In this document: positions 25,270 through 38,046 of the stretch, one piece after another
How positions within the stretch are numbered: position 1 is the first letter of the stretch
How the letters are laid out: each line of letters opens with the position of its first letter
Assembly: GCA_963691655.1 (NCBI GenBank)
Contig: OY829330.1
Coordinates: forward strand, 496,001-560,000
Direction: 5' to 3'
DNA from: Toxonevra muliebris
Taxonomy: Eukaryota > Arthropoda > Insecta > Diptera > Pallopteridae
DNA length: 64,000 nucleotides
Notes under the pieces: generated by a model
The model's database searches: none
What the model was told of the DNA's origin: nothing
The model's input: the letters and a program-made list of their open reading frames with translations, nothing else
Program-made: the position numbers and the translations under genes

Positions 25270-25613
25270 GGTACCAAACTTAAAAATCGCTCTTTTTAAA
25301 TTCTGGCAAAACGAAGCGGTGCTGGAATTTTGGTCAATTTTCTCAGATTTTCCACTGTATTGGCCATAATTGGGAAATGGCTACAACTCAGAAGCTGCGG
25401 TATATACCACCACATGGCCAGCAGACCTCGGCATAATTTAAGGTACCTAACTTAAAAATCGCTCTTTTTAAATTCTGGCAAAACGAAGCGGTGCTGTAAT
25501 TTTGGTCAATTTTCTCAGATTTTCCACTGTATTGGCCATAATTGGGAAATGGCTACAACTCAGAAGCTGCGGTATATACCACCACATGGCCAGCAGACCT
25601 CTGCATAATTTAA
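25270..25613 (+). repeat. Single-monomer tandem duplication (2 x 172 bp)
   Basis: Monomers 25,270-25,441 and 25,442-25,613 share the rare combination CAGATTTTCCACTG, ATTGGGAAATGG and ACAACTCAGAAG, not seen together elsewhere. This indicates a recent duplication of one monomer. They differ at the left junction (ACGATTCCAGGTACCAAAC against TTTAAGGTACCTAAC) and at GGAATTTTGG against GTAATTTTGG. Confidence 0.8.
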
Positions 25614-26131
25614 GGTACCAAACTTAGAAATCGTTCTTTTAAAATTCTGGCAAAACGAAGCGGTGCTGGAATTTTGGTAAATTTTCTCAGATTTTTCCAC
25701 TGTATTGGCCATAATTCGGAAATGGCTACAACGCAGAAGCTGCGGTATATACCACCACATGGCCAGCAGACATCGGCATAGTTTAAAGTACCTAACTAAA
25801 AATAGCTCTTTTTAAATTCTTGCAAAACGAAGCGGTGCTGGAATTTTGGTAAATTTTCTCAGCTTTTTCCACTGTATTGGCCATAATTTGGAAATGGCTA
25901 CAACGCAGAAGCTGCGGTATATACCACCACATGGCCAGCAGACCTCGGCATAATTTAAGGTACCAAACTTAGAAATCGCTCTTTTTAAATTCTGGCAAAA
26001 CGAAGCGGTGCTGCAATTTTGGTAAATTTTCTCAGCTTTTTCCACTGTATTGGCCATAATTTGGAAATGGCTACAACGCAGAAGCTGCGGTATATACCAC
26101 CACATGGCCAGCAGACCTCGGCATAATTTAA

Positions 26132-26823
26132 GGTACCAAACTTAGAAATCGCTCTTTTTAAATTCTGGCAAAACGAAGCGGTGCTGGAATTTTGGTCGAT
26201 TTTCTCAGCTTTTTCCACTTTATTGACCATAATTCGGAAATGGCTACAACGCAGAAGCTGCGGTATATATCACCACATGGCCAGCAGACCTTGGCATAAT
26301 TTAAGGTACCTAACTTAAAAATCGCTCTTTTTAAATTCTGACAAAACGAAGCGGTGCTGGAATTTTGGTCGATTTTCTCAGCTTTTTCCACTGTATTGAC
26401 CATAATTCGGAAATGGCAACAACGCAGAAGCTGCGGTATATACCACCACACGGCCAGCAGGCGTCGCCATGGTTCCAGGTACCGAACTTAAAAATCGCTC
26501 TTTTTAAATTCTGGCAAAACGAAGCGGTGCTGGAATTTTGGTCACTTTTCTCGGCTTTTTCCACTGTATTGGCCATAATTCGGAAATGGCTACAACGCAG
26601 AAGCTGCGGTCTATATCACCACATGGCCAGCAGACCTTGGCATAATTTAAGGTACCTAACTTAAAAATCGCTTTTTTTAAATTCTGACAAAACGAAGCGG
26701 TGCTGGAATTTTGGTCGATTTTCTCAGCTTTTTCCACTGTATTGACCATAATTCGGAAATGGCAACAACGCAGAAGCTCCGGTATATACCACCACACGGC
26801 CAGCAGGCGTCGCCATGGTTCCA
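26132..26823 (+). repeat. Dimeric repeat, 2 x 346 bp
   Basis: Units 26,132-26,477 and 26,478-26,823 share the unusual junction CAGGCGTCGCCATGGTTCC followed by GGTACCGAAC, and TTGGCATAATTTAAGG preceded by TATATCACC. The unit length is exactly two monomers. Differences include CACTTTATTGACC against CACTGTATTGGCC in the first monomer, and GAAGCTGCGG against GAAGCTCCGG in the second. Confidence 0.8.
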
Positions 26824-27342
26824 GGTACCGAACTTAAAAATCGCTCTTTTTAAATTCTGGCAAAACGAAGCGGTGCTGGAATTTTGGTCACTTTTCTCAG
26901 ATTTTTCCACTTTATTGACCATAATTCGGAAATGGCTACAACGCAGAAGCTGCGGTATATACCACCACATGGCAAGCAGACCTCGGCATAATTTAAGGTA
27001 CCTAACTTAAAAATCGCTCTTTTTAAATTCTGGCAAAACGAAGCGGTGCTGGAATTTTGGTCGATTTTCTCAGCTTTTTCCACTGTATTGACCATAATTC
27101 GGAAATGGCTACAACGCAGAAGCTGCGGTATATACCACCACATGGCAAGCAGATCTCGGCATAATTTAAGGTACCTAACATAAAAATCGCTCTTTTTAAA
27201 TTCTGGCAAAACGAAGCGGTGCTGGAATTTTGGTCAATTTTCTCAGCTTTTTCCACTGTATTGACCATAATTCGGAAATGGCAACAACGCAGAAGCTGCG
27301 GTATATACCACCACATGGCCAGTAAACCTCGCCATAATTCCA

Positions 27343-28899
27343 GGCACCAAACTTAAACATCGCTCTTTTTAAATTCTGGCAAAACGAAGCGGTGCTGGAA
27401 TTTTGGTCAATTTTCTCAGATTTTTCCACTTTATTGGCAATAATTCGGAAATGGCAACAACGCAGAAGCTGCGGTATATACCACCACATGGCCAGTAAAC
27501 CTCGCCATGATTCCAGGTACCAAACTTAAAAATCGCTCTTTTTAAATTCTGGCAAAACGAAGCGGTGCTGGAATTTTGGTCAATTTTCTCAGCTTTTTCC
27601 ATTGTATTGGCCATAATTCGGAAATGGCTACAACGCAGAAGCTGCGGTATATACCACCACATGACCAGCAGACCTCGGTATATTTTAAGGTACCTAACTT
27701 AAAAATCGCTCTTTTTAAATTCTGGCAAAACGAAGCGGTGCTGGAATTTTGGTCGATTTTCTCAGCTTTTTCCACTGTATTGACCATAATTCGGAAATGG
27801 CTACAACGCAGAAGCTGCGGTATATACCACCACATGGCCAGTAAACCTCGCCATGATTCCAGGTACCAAACTTAAAAATCGCTCTTTTTAAATTCTGGCA
27901 AAACGAAGCGGTGCTGGAATTTTGGTCAATTTTCTCAGATTTTTCCACTTTATTGGCAATAATTCGGAAATGGCAACAACGCAGAAGCTGCGGTATATAC
28001 CACCACATGGCCAGTAAACCTCGCCATGATTCCAGGTACCAAACTTAAAAATCGCTCTTTTTAAATTCTGGCAAAACGAAGCGGTGCTGGAATTTTGGTC
28101 AATTTTCTCAGATTTTTCCACTGTATTGGCCATAATTCGGAAATGGCTACAACGCAGAAGCTGCGGTATATACCACCACATGGCCAGTAGACCTCGGCAT
28201 AATTTAAGGTACCTAACTTAAAAATCGCTCTTTTTAAATTCTGGCAAAACGAAGCGGTGCTGGAATTTTGGTCGATTTTCTCAGCTTTTTCCACTGTATT
28301 GACCATAATTCGGAAATGGCTACAACGCAGAAGCTGCGGTATATACCACCACATGGCCAGTAAACCTTGCCTTGATTCCAGGTACCAAACTTAAAAATCG
28401 CTCTTTTTAAATTCTGGCAAAACGAAGCGGTGCTGGAATTTTGGTCAATTTTCTCAGATTTTGCCACTTTATTGGCAATAATTCGGAAATGGCAACAACG
28501 CAGAAGCTGCGGTATATACCACCACATGGCCAGTAAACCTCGCCATGATTCCAGGTACCAAACTTAAAAATCGCTCTTTTTAAATTCTGGCAAAACGAAG
28601 CGGTGCTGGAATTTTGGTCAATTTTCTCAGCTTTTTCCATTGTATTGGCCATAATTCGGAAATGGCTACAACGCAGAAGCTGCGGTATATGCCACCACAT
28701 GGCCAGTAGACCTCGGCATAATTTAAGGTACCTAACTTAAAAATCGCTCTTTTTAAATTCTGGCAAAACGAAGCGGTGCTGGAATTTTGGTCGATTTTCT
28801 CAGCTTTTTCCACTGTATTGACCATAATTCGGAAATGGCTACAACACAGAAGCTGCGGTATATACCACCACATGGGCAGTAAACCTCGCCATGATTCCA
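27343..28899 (+). repeat. Trimeric repeat, 3 x 519 bp
   Basis: Units 27,343-27,861, 27,862-28,380 and 28,381-28,899 each span exactly three 173-bp monomers, with no net indel. The first monomer of each has TTATTGGCAATAATTCGG and AATGGCAACAACG (anchors at 27,431, 27,950 and 28,469). The second usually has CCATTGTATTGGCC. The third has TCGATTTTC with CACTGTATTGACC. The third unit ends with ACAACACAG and overlaps the start of domain III. This is a compact young HOR. Confidence 0.85.
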
Positions 28900-31141
28900 G
28901 GTACCAAACTTAAAAATTGCTCTTTTTAAATTCTGGCAAAACGAAGCGGTGCTGGAATTTTGGTCGATTTTCTCGGTTTTTTCCACTTTATTGGCCATAA
29001 TTCGGAAATGGCTACAACGCAGAAGCTGCGGTATATACCACCACATGGCCAGTAAACCTCTTCCTGACTCCAGGTAATAAACTTAAAAATCGCTCTTTTT
29101 AAATTCTGGCAAAACGAAGCGGTGCTGGAATTTTGGTCAATTTTCTCAGCTTTTTCCACTGTATTGACCATAATTCGGAAATGGCTACAACGCAGAAGCT
29201 GCGGTATATACCACCACATGGCCAGTAAACCTCGCCATGATTCCAGGTACCGAACTTAAAATTCGCTCTTTTTAAATTCTGGCAAAACGAAGCGGTGCTG
29301 GAATTTTGGTCAATTTTCTCAGCTTTTTCCACTATATTGGCCATAATTTGGAAATGGCTACAACGCAGAAGCTGCGGTATATACCACCACGTGGCCAGCA
29401 GACCTCGGCATAATGTTAGGTAACTTAAAAATCGCTCTTTTTAAATTCTGGCAAAACGAAGCGGTGCTGGAATTTTGGTCAATTTTCTCAGATTTTTCCA
29501 CTTTATTGGCAATAATTCGGAAATGGCAACAACGCAGAAGCTGCGGTATATACCACCACATGGCCAGTAAACCTCGCCATGATTCCAGATACCTAACTTA
29601 AAAATCGCTCTTTTTAAATTCTGGCAAAACGAAGCGGTGCTGGAATTTTGGTCAATTTTCTCAGCTTTTTCAATTGTATTGGCCATAATTCGGAAATGGC
29701 TACAACGCAGAAGCTGAGGTATATACCACCACATGGCCAGCAGACCTCGGTATAATTTACGGTACCTAACTTAAAAATCGCTTTTTTTAAATTCTGGCAA
29801 AACGAAGCGGTGCTGGAATTTTGGTATATTTTCTCAGATTTTTCCACTGTATTGGCCATAATTCGGAAATGGCTACAACGCAGAAGCTGCGGTATATACC
29901 ACCACATGGCCAGCAGACCTCGGCATAATTTAAGGTACCTAACTTAAAAATCGCTTTTTTAAATTCTGGCAAAACGAAGCGGTGCTGGAATTTTGGTAAA
30001 TTTTCTCAGCTTTTTCCACTTTATTGGCCATAATTCGGAAATGGCTACAACGCAGAAGCTGCGGTATATACCACCACATGGCCAGCAGACCGCGCCATGA
30101 TTCCAGGTACCTAACTTAAAAATCGTTCTTTTTAAATTCTGGCAAAACGAAGCGGTGCTGGAATTTTGGTAAATTTTCTCAGATTTTTCCACTGTATTGG
30201 CCATAATTCGGAAATGGCTACAACGCAGAAGCTGCGGTATATACCACCACATGGCCAGCAGACCTCGGCATAGTTTAAAGTACCTAACTAAAAATCGCTT
30301 TTTTAAATTCTTGCAAAACGAAGCGGTGCTGGAATTTTGGTCAATTTTCTCAGATTTTTCCACTGTATTGGCCATAATTCGGAAATGGCAACAACGCAGA
30401 AGCTGCGGTATATACCACCACATGGCCAGTAGACCTCGGCATAATTTGAGGTACCTAACTTAAAAATCGCTTTTTTTAAATTCTGGCAAAACGAAGCGGT
30501 GCTGGAATTTTGGTCAATTTTCTCAGCTTTTTCCACTGTATTGGCCATAATTCGGAAATGGCTACAACGCAGAAGCTGCGGTATATACCACCACATGGCC
30601 AGCAGACCTCGGCATAGTTTAAGGTACCTAACTTAAAAAACGCTCTTTTTAAATTCTGGCAAAACGAAGCGGTGCTGGAATTTTGGTAAATTTTCTCAAC
30701 TTTTTCCACTGTATTGGCCATAATTCGGAAATGGCTACAACGCAGAAGCTGCGGTATATACCACCACATAGCCAGTAGACCACGCCATGATTCCAGGTAC
30801 CAGACTTAAAAATCGCTCTTTTTAAATTCTGGCAAAACGAAGCGGTGCTGGAATTTTGGTAAATTTTCTCAGCTTTTTCCACTGTATTGGCCATAATTCG
30901 GAAATGGCTACAACGCAGAAGCTGCGGTATATACCACCACATGGCCAGCAGACCGCGCCATGATTACAGCTATTAAACTTAAAAATCGCTTTTTTTAAAT
31001 TCTGGCAAAACGAAGCGGTGCTGGAATTTTGGTCGATTTTCTCAGCTTTTTCCACTGTATTGACCATAATTCGGAAATGGCTACAACGCAGAAGCTGCTG
31101 TATATACCACCACATGGCCAGTAGACCTCGGCATAATTTAA
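28727..31141 (+). repeat. Domain III HOR unit 1, 2,415 bp (14 monomers)
   Basis: This is the first of two adjacent near-identical units. Diagnostic features recur at offset 2,415: ACAACACAGAAG (28,850 and 31,257), AAAATTGCTC, TCTCGGTTTTTTCC, AATGTTAGGTAACTT (29,413 and 31,828), CCAGATACC (29,586 and 32,001) and GATTACAGCTATTAAAC (30,963 and 33,377). The third monomer carries GTAAACCTCTTCCTGACTCC, which the second unit lacks, so the units are not perfectly uniform at their left ends. Confidence 0.88.
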
Positions 31142-33555
31142 GGTACCTAACTTAAAAATCGCTCTTTTTAAATTCTGGCAAAACGAAGCGGTGCTGGAAT
31201 TTTGGTCGATTTTCTCAGCTTTTTCCACTGTATTGACCATAATTCGGAAATGGCTACAACACAGAAGCTGCGGTATATACCACCACATGGCCAGTAGACC
31301 TCGGCATAACTTAAGGTACCAAACTTAAAAATTGCTCTTTTTAAATTCTGGCAAAACGAAGCGGTGCTGGAATTTTGGTCGATTTTCTCGGTTTTTTCCA
31401 CTGTATTGGCCATAATTCGGAAATGGCTACAACGCAGAAGCTGCGGTATATACCACCACATGGCCAGTAGACCTCGGCATAATTTAAGGTACCTAACTTA
31501 AAAATCGCTCTTTTTAAATTCTGGCAAAACGAAGCGGTGCTGGAATTTTGGTCAATTTTCTCAGCTTTTTCCACTGTATTGACCATAATTCGGAAATGGC
31601 TACAACGCAGAAGCTGCGGTATATACCACCACATGGCCAGTAAACCTCGCCATGATTCCAGGTACCGAACTTAAAATTCGCTCTTTTTAAATTCTGGCAA
31701 AACGAAGCGGTGCTGGAATTTTGGTCAATTTTCTCAGCTTTTTCCACTATATTGGCCATAATTTGGAAATGGCTACAACGCAGAAGCTGCGGTATATACC
31801 ACCACGTGGCCAGCAGACCTCGGCATAATGTTAGGTAACTTAAAAATCGCTCTTTTTAAATTCTGGCAAAACGAAGCGGTGCTGGAATTTTGGTCAATTT
31901 TCTCAGATTTTTCCACTTTATTGGCAATAATTCGGAAATGGCAACAACGCAGAAGCTGCGGTATATACCACCACATGGCCAGTAAACCTCGCCATGATTC
32001 CAGATACCTAACTTAAAAATCGCTCTTTTTAAATTCTGGCAAAACGAAGCGGTGCTGGAATTTTGGTCAATTTTCTCAGCTTTTTCAATTGTATTGGCCA
32101 TAATTCGGAAATGGCTACAACGCAGAAGCTGAGGTATATACCACCACATGGCCAGCAGACCTCGGTATAATTTACGGTACCTAACTTAAAAATCGCTTTT
32201 TTAAATTCTGGCAAAACGAAGCGGTGCTGGAATTTTGGTATATTTTCTCAGATTTTTCCACTGTATTGGCCATAATTCGGAAATGGCTACAACGCAGAAG
32301 CTGCGGTATATACCACCACATGGCCAGCAGACCTCGGCATAATTTAAGGTACCTAACTTAAAAATCGCTTTTTTAAATTCTGGCAAAACGAAGCGGTGCT
32401 GGAATTTTGGTAAATTTTCTCAGCTTTTTCCACTTTATTGGCCATAATTCGGAAATGGCTACAACGCAGAAGCTGCGGTATATACCACCACATGGCCAGC
32501 AGACCGCGCCATGATTCCAGGTACCTAACTTAAAAATCGTTCTTTTTAAATTCTGGCAAAACGAAGCGGTGCTGGAATTTTGGTAAATTTTCTCAGATTT
32601 TTCCACTGTATTGGCCATAATTCGGAAATGGCTACAACGCAGAAGCTGCGGTATATACCACCACATGGCCAGCAGACCTCGGCATAGTTTAAAGTACCTA
32701 ACTAAAAATCGCTTTTTTAAATTCTTGCAAAACGAAGCGGTGCTGGAATTTTGGTCAATTTTCTCAGATTTTTCCACTGTATTGGCCATAATTCGGAAAT
32801 GGCAACAACGCAGAAGCTGCGGTATATACCACCACATGGCCAGTAGACCTCGGCATAATTTGAGGTACCTAACTTAAAAATCGCTTTTTTTAAATTCTGG
32901 CAAAACGAAGCGGTGCTGGAATTTTGGTCAATTTTCTCAGCTTTTTCCACTGTATTGGCCATAATTCGGAAATGGCTACAACGCAGAAGCTGCGGTATAT
33001 ACCACCACATGGCCAGCAGACCTCGGCATAGTTTAAGGTACCTAACTTAAAAAACGCTCTTTTTAAATTCTGGCAAAACGAAGCGGTGCTGGAATTTTGG
33101 TAAATTTTCTCAACTTTTTCCACTGTATTGGCCATAATTCGGAAATGGCTACAACGCAGAAGCTGCGGTATATACCACCACATAGCCAGTAGACCACGCC
33201 ATGATTCCAGGTACCAGACTTAAAAATCGCTCTTTTTAAATTCTGGCAAAACGAAGCGGTGCTGGAATTTTGGTAAATTTTCTCAGCTTTTTCCACTGTA
33301 TTGGCCATAATTCGGAAATGGCTACAACGCAGAAGCTGCGGTATATACCACCACATGGCCAGCAGACCGCGCCATGATTACAGCTATTAAACTTAAAAAT
33401 CGCTTTTTTTAAATTCTGGCAAAACGAAGCGGTGCTGGAATTTTGGTCGATTTTCTCAGCTTTTTCCACTGTATTGACCATAATTCGGAAATGGCTACAA
33501 CGCAGAAGCTGCTGTATATACCACCACATGGCCAGCAGACCTCGGCATAATTTAA
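31142..33555 (+). repeat. Domain III HOR unit 2, 2,414 bp (14 monomers)
   Basis: This is the tandem copy of unit 1. It is 1 bp shorter because a T-tract at about 32,197 has six Ts where unit 1 (29,782) has seven. From about 31,490 to 33,520 differences are very few. At about 31,290 a GGCATAACTTAA junction replaces GCCATGATTCCA of unit 1 while both flanks still match, a localised haplotype swap. Confidence 0.88.
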
Positions 33556-36500
33556 GGTACCTAACATAAAAATCGCTCTTTTTAAATTCTGGCAAAACGA
33601 AGCGGTGCTGGAATTTTGGTCAATTTTCTCAGCTTTTTCCACTGTATTGACCATAATTCGGAAATGGCTACAACGCAGAAGCTGCGGTATATACCACCAT
33701 ATAGCCAGCAGACCGCGCCATAATTCCAGGTACCAAACTTTAAAATCGCCCTTTTAAAATTCTGGCAAAACGAAGCGGTGCTGGAATTTTGGTAAATTTT
33801 CTCAGCTTTTTCCACTGTATTGGCCATAATTCAGAAATGGCTACAACGCAGAAACTGTGGTATATACCACCACATGGCCAGCAGACCTCGGCATAATTTA
33901 AGGTACCAAACTTAAAAATCGCTCTTTTTAAATTCTGGCAAAACGAAGCGGTGCTGGAATTTTGGTAAATTTTCTCAGCTTTTTCCACTGTATTGGCCAT
34001 AATTCGGAAATGGCTATAACGCAGAAGCTGCGGTATATACCACAACATGGCCAGCAGACCTCGGTATAATTTAAGGTACCTAACTTAAAAATCGCTCTTT
34101 TTAAATTCTGGCAGAACGAAGCGGTGCTGGAATTTTGGTCGATTTTCTCAGATTTGTCCACTTTATTGACTATAATTCGGAAATGGCTACAACGCAGAAG
34201 CTGCGGTATATACCACCACATGGCCAGTAGACCACGCCATGATTCCAGTTACCAAACGTAAAAATCGCTCTTTTTAAATTCTGGCAAAACGAAGCGGTGC
34301 TGGAATTTTGGTCAATTTTCTCAGCTTTTTCCACTGTATTGGCCATAATTCGGAAACGGCTACAACGCAGAAGCTGCGGTATATACCACAACATGGCCAG
34401 CAGACCGCGGCATAATTTAAGGTACCAAACTTAAAAATCGCTTTTTTCAAATTCTGGCTGAACGAAGCGGTGCTGGAATTTTGGTCGATTTTCTCAGATT
34501 TTTCCACTTTATTGACCATAATTCGGAAACAGCTACAACGCACAAACTGCGGTATATACCACCACATGGCCAGTAGACCTCGCCACGATTCCAGGTGCCA
34601 AGCTTAAAAATCGCTCTTTTTAAATTCTGGCAAAACGAAGCGGTGCTGGAATTTTGGTCAATTTCTCAGCTTTTTCAACTTTATTGGCCATAATTCGGAA
34701 ATGGCTACAACGCAGAAGCTGCGGTATATACCACCACATGGCCAGCAGACCTCGGTATAATTTAAGGTACCTAACTTAAAAATCGCTCTTTTTAAATTCT
34801 GGCAAAACGAAGCGGTGCTGGAATTTTGGTCAATTTTCTCAGATTTTTCCACTGTATTGGCCATAATTCAGAAATGGCTATAACGCAGAAGCTGCGGTAT
34901 ATACCACAACATGGCCAGCAGTCCGCGCCATAAGTCCAGGTACCAAACTTAAAAATCGCTCTTTTTAAATTCTGGCAAAACGAAGCGGTGCTGGAATTTT
35001 GGTAAATTTTCTCAGATTTTCCACTGTATGGCCATAATTCGGAAATGGCTACAACGCAGAAGCTGCGGTATATACCACCACATGGCCAGCAGACCTCGGC
35101 ATAATTTAAAGTACCTAACTAAAAATCGCTCTTTTTAAATTCTGGCAAAACGAAGCGGTGCTGGAATTTTGGTCAATTTTCTCAGCTTTTTCCACTGTAT
35201 TGGCCATAATTCGGAAATGGCTACAACGCAGAAGCTGCGGTATATACCACCACATGGCCAGTAGACCTTGCCATGATTCCAGGTACCAAACTTAAAAATC
35301 GCTTTTTTTAAATTCTGGCAGAACGAAGCGGTGCTGGAATTTTGGTCAATTTTCTCAGCTTTTTCCACTGTATTGGCCATAATTCGGAAATGGCTACAAC
35401 GCAGAAGCTGCGGTATATACCACCACATGGCCAGTAGACCTCGCCACGATTCCAGGTACCAAACTTAAAAATCGCTCTTTTTAAATTCTGGCAAAACGAA
35501 GCGGTGCTGGAATTTTGGTCAATTTTCTCAGCTTTTTCCACTGTATTGGCCATAATTTGGAAATGGCTACAACGCAGAAGCTGCGGTATATACCACCACA
35601 TGGCCAGCAGACCTCGGTAGAATTTAAGGTACCTAACTTAAAAATCGTTCTTTTTAAATTCTGGGAAAACGAAGCGGTGCTGGAATTTTGGTAAATTTTC
35701 TCAGATTTTTCCACTGTATTGGCCATAATTCGGAAATGGCTACAACGCAGAAGCTGCGGTATATACCACCACTTGGCCAGCAGACCTCGGCATAATTTAA
35801 AGTACCTAACTAAAACTCGCTCTTTTTAAATTCTGGCAAAACGAAGCGGTGCTGGAATTTTGGTCAATTTTCTCAGCTTTTTCCACTGTATTGGCCATAA
35901 TTCGGAAATGGCTACAACGCAGAAGCTGCGGTATATACCACCACATGGCCAGTAGACCTCGCAATGATTCCAGGTACCAAACTTAAAAATCGCTCTTTTT
36001 AAATTCTGGCAAAACGAAGCGGTGCTGGAATTTTGGTAAATTTTCTCAGCTTTTTCCACTGTATTGGCCATAATTCGGAAATGGCTACAACGCAGAAGCT
36101 GCGGTATATACCACCACATGGCCAGTAGATCTCGCCTTGATTGCAGGTACCAAACGTAAAAATCGCTCTTTTTAAATTCTGGCAAAACGAAGCGGTGCTG
36201 GAATTTTGGTATATTTTCTCAGATTTTTCCACAGTATTGGCCATAATTCGGAAATGGCTACAACGCAGAAGCTGCGGAAAATACCACCACATGGCCAGTA
36301 GACCTCGCCATGATACCAGGTACCAAACTTAAAAATCGCTATTTTTAAATTCTGGCAAAACGAAGCGGTGCTGGAATTTTGGTAAATTTTCTCAGCTTTT
36401 TCCACTGTATTGGCCATAATTTGGAAATGGCTAACACGCAGAAGCTGCGGTATGTACCACCACATGGCCAGTAGACCACGCCATGATTCCAGGTACCAAA

Positions 36501-38046
36501 CGTAAAAATCGCTCTTTTTAAATTCTGGCAAAACGAAGCGGTGCTGGAATTTTGGTATATTTTCTCAGCTTTTTCCACAGTATTGGCCATAATTCGGAAA
36601 TGGCTACAACGCAGAAGCTGCGGTATATACCACCACATGGCCAGTAGATTTCGCCATGATACCAGGTACCAAACTTAAAAATCGCTCTTTTTAAATTCTG
36701 GCAAAACGAAGCGGTGCTGGAATTTTGGTAAATTTTCTCAGCTTTTTCCACTGTATTGGCCATAATTCGAAAATGGCTACAACGCTGAAGCTGCAGTATA
36801 TACCACAACATGGCCAGCAGACCGCGCCATGATTCCAGGTACCAAACTTAAAAATCGCTATTTTTAAATTCTGGTAAAACGAAGCGGTGCTGGAATTTTG
36901 GTAAATTTTCTCAGCTTTTTCCACTGTATTGGCCATAATTTGGAAATGGCTACAACGCAGAAGCTGCGGTATATACCACCACATGGCCAGCAGACCTCGG
37001 CATAATTTAAGGTACCAAACTTAAAAATCGTTCTTTTAAATTCTGACAAAACGAAGCGGTGCTGGAATTGTGGTCAATTTTCTCAGCTTTTTCCACTGTA
37101 TTGGCCATAATTCGGAAATGGCTACAACGCAGAAGCTGCGGTATACACCACCAGATGGCCAGCAGAATTCGGTATAATTTAAGGTACTTAACTTAAAAAT
37201 CGCTCTTTTTAAATTCTGGCAAAACGAAGCGGTGCTGGAATTTTGGTCAATTTTCTCAGCTTTTTCCACTGTATTGGCCATAATTCGGAAATGGCTACAA
37301 CGCAGAAGCTGCGGTATATACCACCACCTAGCCAGCAGACCGCGCCATGATTCCAGTTACCAAACTTAAAAATCGCTTTTTTTAAATTCTGGCAAAACGA
37401 AGCGGTGCTGGAATTTTGGTCAATTTTCTCAGCTTTTTCCACTGTATTGGCCATAATTCAGAAATCGCTACAACGCAGAAGCTGTGGTAGAGATTACCAC
37501 ATGGCCAGCAGACCTCGGCATAATTTAAGGTACCTAACTTAAAAATCGCTCTTTTTAAATTCTGGCAAAACGAAGCGGTGCTGAAATTTTGGTCAATTTT
37601 CTCAGATTTTTCCACTGTATTGGCCATAATTCGGAAATGGCTACAACGCAGAAGCTGCGGTATATACCACCACATGGCCAGCAGACCTCGGCATAATTTA
37701 AGGAACCAAACGTAAAAATCGCTCTTTTTAAATTCTGGCAAAACGAAGCGGTGCTGGAATTTTGGTCAATTTTCTCAGCTTTTTCCACTGTATTGGCCAT
37801 AATTCAAAAATGGCTACAACGCAGAAGCTGCGGTATATACCACAACATGGCCAGCAGACCGCGGCATAATTCAAGGTACCTAAGTTAAAAGAGCTCTTTC
37901 TAAATTCCGGCAGAACGAAGCGGTGCTGGAATTTTGGTCAATTTTCTCAGATTTTTCCACTTTATTGACCATAATTCGGAAACAGCTACAACGCAGAAGC
38001 TGCGGTATATACCACCACATGGCCAGCAGACCTCGGCATAATTTAA
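33556..38046 (+). repeat. Domain IV HOR unit 1, 4,491 bp (26 monomers)
   Basis: This is the first of two adjacent related units. It starts at a junction followed by CTAACATAAAAATCGC. Markers shared with unit 2 include ACCATATAGCC, CAGAAACTGTGG, CAGATTTGTCCACTTTATTGAC, CAAATTCTGGCTGAACG, GTATGGCCATAATTC (a T missing from TATTGG), GCGGAAAATACC, GGCTAACACGC and GTGGTAGAGATTACC. The last monomer (37,875) has the odd GTTAAAAGAGCTCTTTC, which contains GAGCTC and breaks the usual inverted repeat. Confidence 0.88.
36818..36990 (+). repeat. Monomer present in domain IV unit 1, absent from unit 2
   Basis: Unit 1 reads CAGACC-GCGCC at 36,818, then 173 bp later CAGACC-TCGGC at 36,991. Unit 2 (about 41,300) passes directly from the sequence left of the first CAGACC to that right of the second. 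The offset between units changes by one monomer at this point, with one extra T later. It is a clean in-register unequal crossover, and its direction (loss or gain) cannot be told from two copies. Confidence 0.82.

Larger units (their letters stand above)
21639..28726 (+). repeat. Domain II: heterogeneous monomers with local dimer and trimer repeats
   Basis: The long HOR of domain I stops here. Monomers alternate between the two junction haplotypes, A (GGCATAATTTAA then GGTACCTAAC) and B (GCCATGATTCCA then GGTACCAAAC or GGTACCGAAC). Variants typical of this stretch are TTGGCAATAATTCGG, CAGATTTTTCCACTTTATT and GTAAACCTCTTCATGACTCC. Around 25,100-25,800 the junction shortens to AAAGTACCTAACTAAAAAT. 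No sequence other than satellite is present. Confidence 0.85.

Noticed and set aside
34940..35140. Possible break in the array where long open frames disappear (also near 25,100-25,560 and 49,720-50,200)
   Set aside because: Reading the bases shows ordinary monomers. The frames are interrupted by small indels such as GTATGGCC and CTAACTAAAAAT.
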